From the NCBI RefSeq assembly GCF_000264995.1, contig NW_006767442.1, forward strand, positions 591,894-655,893: DNA of 64,000 nt, given 5' to 3'. Below, piece by piece: positions 57,420 to 64,000 of this stretch (position 1 is the stretch's first letter; each line of letters starts with the position of its first letter). The stretch is from Punctularia strigosozonata HHB-11173 SS5. Lineage: Eukaryota > Basidiomycota > Agaricomycetes > Corticiales > Punctulariaceae. The notes under the pieces were generated by a model, which saw nothing but the letters and a program-made list of their open reading frames with translations, was not told where the DNA came from and searched no databases. A program made the position numbers and the translations under genes.

Positions 57420-58364
57420 GGATGCAAAGAGGTTAAAGCCGTGCGTAGAATAGTAGTGAAAGTTACGAAGGAGAAGCGCCACGGCGGAGCGAACGTACTT
57501 TTATGCAATGTACATCTTGGATATGACTCATGAATCAACATCAGTCCAGTGAGGTCCGGTGACGCGATGGTACTTAAAAAGGGTGCTCGGCCGCCAGTCT
57601 CAGTGCCTCGGCATAGCGCGACGCGGAGGTGTCTTTCTGATGAGTAGTCACGGTGATACACCTGATATGAACCACTCGTTTCATTTCTGTCCGCTCTCGT
57701 TCAATTCTTGCCCGAACCTTTTAGTGGCTTCATAAACAGATAGCCATATACACGTTCAGTCATGTTCTGAAGCCGCTAAGGGCTCGGTAACAGAACCTAT
57801 TCTGCCAGAGGGATGCCGGTCAAAATCTATTAATAAGCCACCAGTGTGTATCGACCTGCTCGCTTTGCGTGGACTGCTTCTCTCACTCCGATAATTACAT
57901 ATCTCGTATACATCAAGACAATACCCTTACTATGATGTCTACCAGGTATTATATCATCAGAGGTGCTGTGGGATGCTGGAGACGGGGGAGAAAGGTGTTT
58001 CACATCAGGTGAATATTAACGTTGCCAACAGTGTTTCCTATCAGGTGGATGTACCGGAGCCATAGCACTACCACATATGTAATATAGCTTACAGGGCTTG
58101 TACCATTATACCCCGCGTTAACGATCAAATCAGAGCATTCCTATCCGTGGTTTCCAGGATGTTCCACGAAAGCGCTCACAAGTATAGCGGCTTTACGAAA
58201 ACACGCATCAACGTCAGTTCAAATATGCAATCAATCACGTTACAAGCTTGGCGTAGAGAATGGAGTGTTATTCCTACATGATATCCTCTACAACATCCAT
58301 AAGCGAGCGGGTAGGGTAACAGGATCCGACGAATGGGTACACGATCCGAAATGGCGGCATGGAA
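57420..58364. other. AT-richer intergenic stretch
   Basis: It holds the MFS promoter on the left and the 3' region of the reductase gene on the right. All six frames are dense in stops beyond about 57,700. No gene or clear repeat was found. Confidence 0.6.
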
Positions 58365-59422
58365 TCAGAACAAGAACGGTATGACCGCCTTCCTTTGCTT
58401 TGGGTAGTCCGGGAATTTACTGTGGTACCACCGATGTCCCCTCCATGCGCGTGGTAGCATCAGCAGCACCTCCGAGAGTACGAATATCCAGGGAGGTGAT
58501 ATGGTCTCCAAGAATGCTGACGTCGACGCCAACGAAGGAGCGGGAGAGGCAGCAAGAGCGAACCCCACCCACTCGACCCATTCGCTGAAATAGTTCGGGT
58601 ATGAGATGAGATTATAACCGTAGCCTTGGGGGATGGCGTAGTGTTCCTTGCCACCACTCTCCTTCGCCTTTCCTTTGGCTTTACGGCGGATGTTCAGCAA
58701 TATTTCGTCGTGGAGAACATTGCTTGCGAATCCTGTTGCCCATAGCGACACGCCAGCCCAAAACCTTCTCCTCGAGAACGCTCCAGTGAGGTGATTTTCG
58801 GCAGATGGAGATGCCAGGTAAGCACCCATGAGGAAACCGTTCAAGAGGTTGAAACCGACAGCAAACATCGGAACGGTTATGTGTGACTTTGAGCGTGACG
58901 GTGTGCGTAGAGGAGAAACGAGACTCCGATTGGTGTAATGAATCAGGTATAGAAGTGCGAGAAGCGCCGACGGTGTCAGCGAGGATGGTATGTTGAGCGC
59001 AGAGGTAGGGAAAGACGGCGACAGAGGGTCTTGCAGGAACGTGGAGACGAACGTGATCGGAGAGACAAGCTCCATGAATATCCACGACTTGATACCATCG
59101 ACGAGCAGCTTGGAGCTCGCAGGAGAGAAACGCCCAAAGCCCGCGTCTATAACGAATGTCACCGGGGCGATGAGGAATGGGATCACTGTGAAAGCCTTCC
59201 GCGTTCCTAGGAGGCATCGTCAGTATGGTGAGCGCTCAATTTTGCAAGACAAAAATCACCATCATATATGGCCCGCGCCTGTTCTGGGTTCTTGAGCCAA
59301 ACCATCTGTTGATACGCCTCCGCAAGCGCAGGAGCGGCGCAAGCAGGCTTTATTGACGTCAAGCGCAAGGGATTTTGGTTCCAATGAGCTTCCAAAACTG
59401 GCAATTTCTGGGGCAAAAGCAT
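58365..59422 (-). CDS. 3-oxo-5-alpha-steroid 4-dehydrogenase (steroid 5-alpha-reductase) family protein
   Basis: Exons 59422-59260 and 59206-58365 encode 334 residues. The family reduces a C=C bond next to a carbonyl using NADPH at the ER membrane. Conserved parts: HYTNRSLVSPLRTPSRSK, FNLLNGFLMGAYL, GFASNVLHDEILLNIRRK, and the C-terminal NADPH-binding GYGYNLISYPNYFSEWVEWVGFALAA with HRWYHSKFPDYPKQRKAVIPFLF at the end. Several hydrophobic stretches (VIPFLIAPVTFVIDAG, SALLALLYLIHY) are membrane segments. Fungal members are rarely characterised; candidate substrates include sterols or polyprenols, and this is inference. The start at 59422 lies 124 bp from the RER1 start on the other strand, so the upstream codons cannot extend far. 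Confidence 0.88.
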
Positions 59423-59546
59423 TCGCCCACGGGTTTCAGCAAGCGCGCAGCCAGCGCAGGCTGTTTCGACGTGTCGTGTACCTCCCATCCTCCTCGTACA
59501 TTCTCCCCTTGTTACGGCCCCATCCAGCTAGTTCACGACCGCAAAT
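59423..59546. promoter_or_regulatory. 124-bp shared divergent promoter, 5-alpha-reductase and RER1
   Basis: The two start codons face away from each other across only 124 bp, so core promoter and both leaders must overlap. There is no clear TATA box. Both products act at early secretory membranes, so co-expression is plausible but unproven. Confidence 0.5.
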
Positions 59547-60433
59547 ATGATGTCCTCCGACGAACAGGGACTTGGCGACACGACGCCATTTGCAGCGGCG
59601 CAAGCACACTATTCACGCCTCCACCGAGTGTACCAGCAGCAGCTTGACCGCATTACTCCGTTCGTTGCATATCGATGGCTTGGAACAGTTGGACTTCTCA
59701 GTATCTTTATGCTGCGGATTGTCTTGTCCCAAGGGGTCAGTTCGTTCCATAATACATACTAGACCATCGCTAATCTCGTATACAGTGGTATATTGGTCTG
59801 TGTGCATTCCTTCGTCGTGATCCCCGGTTCTAACTCTCGGCATGCTACTGATCTCACAGTGTGCTGTAAGCTGTGATGACCTGTCATTGAAGATGCGCTT
59901 TACTAACACTGCTCTAGATGCACTTGGCATCTATCTCCTCAACCTCCTCCTTGCCTTCCTGCAGCCACGTTTCGACCCGTCTCTTGAGGAAGACTTACTC
60001 GCGGATGAAATTGAGGGCGGTGGCGCGGACGAAATCCCCTCACTACCCTCGCAGCGCGACGACGAGTTCAAACCCTTCGTACGGAGGTTGCCCGAATGGC
60101 AGTTCTGGTATGTTTCACCCCTACTTGAGCGTGGCAGCTGTCGCTCATGGATGCGTCGCAGGCTATCATCTACGCGAGCGACGTTGATAGCACTGTTCTG
60201 CACGACGTCAGAGGCCTTCGACGTCCCTGTCTACTGGCCCATCCTGGTCATTTACTTCATAACCTTGTTCGTCCTCACCATGCGAAGGCAAATTCAGTCC
60301 GTATCTCTCGTCCACTTCCTGACTTCTTTGAATACTGAACTGACACCCGCAATACAGACACATGATCAAGTACAAGTACATACCCTTTGATTTTGGCCGC
60401 AAGGCTCGCTATGGCAAGCCCGGCAGATCATGA
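59547..60433 (+). CDS. RER1: RER1, Golgi-to-ER retrieval receptor
   Basis: Six exons (59547-59735, 59786-59795, 59860-59865, 59918-60107, 60162-60296, 60358-60433) give 201 residues, the usual size. Rer1 binds membrane segments of ER proteins and of unassembled subunits in the early Golgi and returns them in COPI vesicles. Matches include [134 protein letters not shown]. Exons 2 and 3 are microexons of 10 and 6 nt; together they encode the Trp-Tyr-Ile-Val-Cys-Tyr bridge, and without them the conserved helix is broken. Four membrane segments are expected. Confidence 0.95.
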
Positions 60434-60793
60434 CGGCTCACGTCGGCTCTTGCATCTTGCACTTCCAAAAGCTCTATCGTACCTTGCCGGGACGGCACGT
60501 CGCACTTCATTGTTATGCATTCTATAATGCGCGTCACACTATACACTTGTCCTAGAGTTTCTATGCGGTGCAGGCGAGAATATATGCCCAGTGAGAAAGA
60601 ATAGTTTCGATATCTCAATCTCCATGATACGGCCCAAAGTCAGCGGATTATCGGGTCGACGCGTTCCGTGTCCTATGGTCATGCAGTTGTTGCCCCCCTC
60701 CCCCCCCTCCCCCTATCCTGAGTCGCTTCACTGTCATTGATGCTCGAAGGGCAACTAAATATGCATATGCATAGATATCTCTCCAGGTAAACG
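60434..60793. other. Convergent 3' region with a poly-C tract
   Basis: It lies between the stops of RER1 (+) and the acetyltransferase (-). Apart from the C-rich tract listed separately, nothing else was seen. Confidence 0.6.
60693..60713 (-). repeat. Poly-C/poly-G tract with G-quadruplex potential
   Basis: The plus strand reads C6-T-C8-T-C5; the minus strand therefore has G5-A-G8-A-G6. Four or more G-runs of three with one-base loops can form a quadruplex. It sits in the 3' space of two convergent genes. Confidence 0.7.
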
Positions 60794-61708
60794 TCATGCG
60801 GATGCTACAGCACCTGCGGTAGCCGTTTCTCCCTTGAAACTCTTGTAAAACACCCAGGCGTCCACGTACTCTTCGCCTTGCCCGTCGGCGCGCTTAAGCC
60901 TACCTGCCCGAGGAATACGCCCCGCCTTGATGAAATCCAGCTTCTCCCATACTCTGACCCATGCGATAAGCCGGAGCGCATGCACATTAATCGTGCACTA
61001 CATACCTCACTGACGCGTAGTTGTTCACAAATACGAGGTTGAAGACAGTCGCTTCGTAACCTAGCTTCGGCGCGTAATGCAAGTATGATCGCGCCAACAC
61101 CGAGGCATATTTCTTCCCCCTTTGTGCGAGTGGCACTACAAAGCCACCGTTACAGATCTGGTGCGAAGAGGATTGTCTCGAATTCATCCAGAAACCTCAG
61201 TGCCGGGACCTACATGCGAAGAACGTCCAGGGTAATTGGGCTTGACCTATACGGCTCTGTGTAAGAGGCTTGATCTCATTCGCATAGAACAACCCACATA
61301 ATAGAACCCAGCTACACATTCCTCCCATTCCCGTTCGTATCTTGCATTTTCCAGCTGAACGTCGGTCTCTATGACTCCATCTCGGTCTTCGACGGTCGTC
61401 TTGTCGTGTCCAATAATCGCCAAGAGCACGTCGGCCGCGAAGAAATACGCTTCAAAGTCCTGGCGGGTGTATAGTTCACCCTGTAATGTCTCCTGCGGGT
61501 AGGTAGTCCCGCGTTCTATCTCTTCCGCAAAGACTTTGTGCAAATAGTCCAGGAGGCCAGAGTAGTTAAGAGCCCGAGCGAGGGTCAAATGATGGATCGT
61601 AAGGTATTGCCGAGCTTTCGTGTCTGCTGTACGGGGCGTGACTGGCCAAAGAGTGGAACCCAAAGGCTCCAGTGATTCACTTTTCGCGATTGCTCCGTAT
61701 GCAGACAT
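60794..61708 (-). CDS. GNAT N-acetyltransferase, Mpr1-like
   Basis: Exons 61708-61298, 61246-61214, 61157-61006 and 60953-60794 encode 251 residues. It resembles yeast Mpr1 (N-acetyltransferase on azetidine-2-carboxylate and proline-pathway intermediates) through most of its length: LEPL near the N-terminus, LDYLHKVFAEEIERGTTYPQ, FEAYFFAADVLLAI, FYYVKPNYPGRSSHICNGGFVV, the acetyl-CoA loop LAQRGKKYASVLARSYLHYAPKLGY, TVFNLVFVNNYASVRVWEKLDFIKAGRIPRAGRL and YVDAWVFYKSF. In the usual R/Q-x-x-G/A-x-G/A motif this protein has QRGKKYAS, close to the yeast HRGQKVGY. The substrate is inferred only from similarity; protection against toxic proline analogues or oxidative stress is possible. Exon 2 has just 33 nt. 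Confidence 0.85.
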
Positions 61709-62222
61709 CCGGCGAACGACGTATCCTTGCGTTTGATGAGCCTTTGCAGTTTATAGTGTAGTTCACGCCGTCGGAGGTCACAGAGATCGCGTGCTGATAA
61801 CGATGCATGAAAATCCGACCGTCGCCGATGCAGACCATTTTTATATACACAAGTCGCGTAGCACCGAGAAAGACCGAGGTCTATTGAGGAGGCTGGTGTG
61901 CGTGGAGGGAGTGAGTGGGTCGCGGCGCATGTTTTTACGAGAGGACCAACGTGGTCAAGTCCCAGTGTATGAGATGAGGTGGCATGTAATCGTGGCATGT
62001 CCATGGCCTTCGGATTAGCAATAAAAAATAATCTAAAGGTAGCAGAGATACAGGGAAGTCCATGATCACCGACAAGGTGACACGATGATTCTATGAAAGC
62101 AGTGGGCAAATGCAAGCATGTAAAGACTGATGTGACAAATGTGCAGGGCGGATGCTAAATAGTGCAGGTTCATGATGAAGCGCGGGGCTTCGGTGAGGTC
62201 CAAATTTAGAGGCGAGCTCCGT
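61709..62222. other. Intergenic stretch
   Basis: It contains the promoter of the acetyltransferase gene and the 3' region of the channel gene. A minus frame to 62115 overlaps but has no motif. Confidence 0.5.
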
Positions 62223-64000
62223 TCAGCTGTGGAAGGCACCCCTTCCAGCCATGTTAGGTTCGCCACCAGATGAATAGCCAGACGCCTGTCTGCTAGGCGT
62301 GTACGGCCGGTGCAAAGGCGCTTCCCTGTACCCCGCCTGAGGTGGATTCATGGACAACGACGATTGCGACGGATACTGCAGTCCTGCGGGTGCATAACTC
62401 GGAAGGCTGCTAGCACTTGATGCCTGCGCGTACATGTGGCCAGGGCTGAGTAATGGTTGTTGGTCAGCTCCAGAGTCGTACTCGAGTTGGGCCATTTCGA
62501 ATGCTTCCTGGCTACCGTCGCCACGTTGCGGGCCATTTGCGAGATAATGGTCAAAGCCAGGTGCTGGGGATGCCGAGCGCCCGTTGGCATAGAACATCGA
62601 TTTGGAGGGTGCGAGGCTCGCGCCGTCGTTCCCTGCGAGGATATTCGTGGTCGCAAAGGATCGAGCATCCCAATCCTGTTCTCCACGATCTCGTTGGTAT
62701 AGTGTGGGATCGTACTCGAGGTCAGTCTAGTTCGGGACAAGGTGAGGACTCATCCCGAATCGCAACATCTCAGTGCACACACCTCTTGGATACCAGCAAT
62801 CTTCACGCCTCCGCCCACCACTGCTGCTTGCATCCTTTGACCGCCCATCTCGTCCATCTTCGTTTGTTGTGTGCCAATCTTACCGTTGAACACTTGCGCT
62901 AGCAACGGGACCATGTTGGCGTGAACCTAGGAAAACAGTCAGTCCCGTTGCCTCAACTAGCGCGATATGAGCTTACCATAGGTGTGAACAACTCGGAATG
63001 CATAACCGGATGTCCGAAGCGATTGGCAAGTCGGTTACCCTTGGCGTCAGCGCGCGCAGAGTGAATCCTTGCGTTTTTGATCTCCTCTTCCGTCGGATTA
63101 TAATACCTGAAAGCGTTGGAGAAGGTACGACTGAGGTACACCTTGAAGGCCATGACGATGAGGATTGGGGGGACAGCAGATATCCATTGGAACGTTTTCC
63201 AACCGTACCCAAGGCCCGTGGCTGGGACATCGCAATGAGTCCACGTGATAATTTTAACGACCAAGAAGGACATACTGAGAATCACAAGCGCCTGCATAAG
63301 CATAACGGAAAAAAGCACCCTGTTAATGACCACATTCCATAGACGCTGGGTTGTCATGAGTTGGGTGATACAATCAGTCATAGGAAGTTGCTTACTCCAC
63401 CTGTCTCCACCTTCGTGGTGAAAACGAACATCAGCTGGTATTTGTACACCCATGAGCTGATCCAAAAGACAATAGCAGCTGCAACCACGACCAAAGGTGC
63501 GAGCGGTGCAAACACCAGGGCAACACAACCCATGAAAACGGTATTGGAGCTATGCGTGACGCTCAGGACGCCATGCTTTGGAATGTCATAGGCCACATAC
63601 TAATAGATTGCATATTGGAAGTCCGGGGGCTTGCACCAGTCACGGACTTCGCGAGGAGTCCGTCCAAATACCCTATATCAGTCGCGATGTTAGCGAAGGA
63701 TTTGTGTAACAGCATGAATAACACATACCTCTTTTTGAACGTAATCCAAAGAAGGTTGATGATTTGGGCCAAATCAAACACGGCAAGGAAGCCTCGAAGA
63801 CTAAACCAATCGTTTCAATTGTTGTTGCAGGACAGAATTGAAGAGGAAAGAGGACACACGGGAAGAATGTGAGCCAATAAGATGACTGATCAATGTACGT
63901 GTTATTGATGTTCTCAGGAAGTTCTGGAGCAAACTTGATGTCAGTCCTTTGCCGATCGAGCATGGCAGAAAGTTACCGTGGAGATTGTCGATGATATCTT
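62223..64000 (-). CDS. CSC1/OSCA-type (RSN1/PHM7) membrane channel, 3' part
   Basis: The gene runs off the right edge, so the N-terminal domains are outside the window. Going leftward the exons encode VFDLAQIINLLWITFKKR, RVFGRTPREVRDWCKPPDFQYAIYY, VAYDIPKHGVLSVTHSSNTV, FAPLAPLVVVAAAIVFWISSWVYKYQLMFVFTTKVETGG, RLWNVVINRVLFSVMLMQALVILSM and FQWISAVPPILIVMAFKVYLSRTF, the 7-TM RSN1 domain of fungal Csc1/Phm7 proteins. These are relatives of OSCA/TMEM63 mechano- and osmo-sensitive cation channels. A cytoplasmic part follows (YYNPTEEEIKNARIHSARAD, then AGIQE, DLEYDPTLYQRDRGEQDWDAR), ending in a Ser/Pro/Tyr-rich tail with stop at 62223. At least six introns lie in the visible part. Upstream exons are not visible. 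Confidence 0.86.

Noticed and set aside
57700-58300. Possible transposon or repeat in the AT-richer stretch
   Set aside because: I saw no terminal repeats, target duplication or coding remnant.

Overview
The window is a piece of an intron-dense fungal nuclear genome, most likely a basidiomycete (Agaricomycotina). The evidence is GC-rich coding DNA, closely packed genes on both strands, many 45-75 nt GT-AG introns, and fungal families such as TRK K+ transporter, arrestin-related adaptor, CSC1/RSN1 channel, Mpr1-like acetyltransferase and SNU13. Bases 1-181 are an assembly gap. I recognised no rRNA, tRNA, CRISPR array, retroelement or intact DNA transposon. Gene models were assembled by hand by joining frames across splice sites and checking that conserved motifs stay in frame.

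Left third (0-24.6 kb): a GPI-anchored cupredoxin-like secreted protein (-); a 1,524-residue RecB/Cas4-type nuclease fused to an SF1 helicase (+); a TRK potassium transporter (-) divergent from TIM22 (+); an arrestin-related trafficking adaptor with a PPxY motif (-); a probably broken membrane-protein gene (+); N-acetylglucosamine-6-phosphate deacetylase (+); and NMN adenylyltransferase (-).

Middle (24.6-46.4 kb): an unknown gene, full-length eIF4G (-), an isocitrate lyase/PEP-mutase-family enzyme (-), a 3.3 kb stretch with no supportable gene, a coiled-coil protein (-), a small conserved membrane protein (+), a SnoaL-like protein (-), a bestrophin-like anion channel (+) and a presumed mitochondrial protein (-).

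Right third (46.4-64 kb): SNU13 (+), a secreted lysozyme-like protein with an Asp/Gly repeat tail (+), glutaryl-CoA dehydrogenase (-), a short-chain dehydrogenase (+), a UPF0029/IMPACT protein (+), a monocarboxylate-type MFS transporter (-), a steroid 5-alpha-reductase family enzyme (-), RER1 (+), an Mpr1-like acetyltransferase (-) and the 3' part of a CSC1/OSCA-type channel (-) that runs off the right edge.

Most genes are housekeeping and unrelated to each other; there is no obvious biosynthetic or defence cluster. Several gene pairs are divergent over 124-535 bp. The most unusual content is the nuclease-helicase fusion, the 13-exon lysozyme-like gene with its repeat tail, coding microexons of 6-19 nt in RER1, TRK, the lysozyme-like gene and the deacetylase gene, and a probable GC-AG intron in SNU13.
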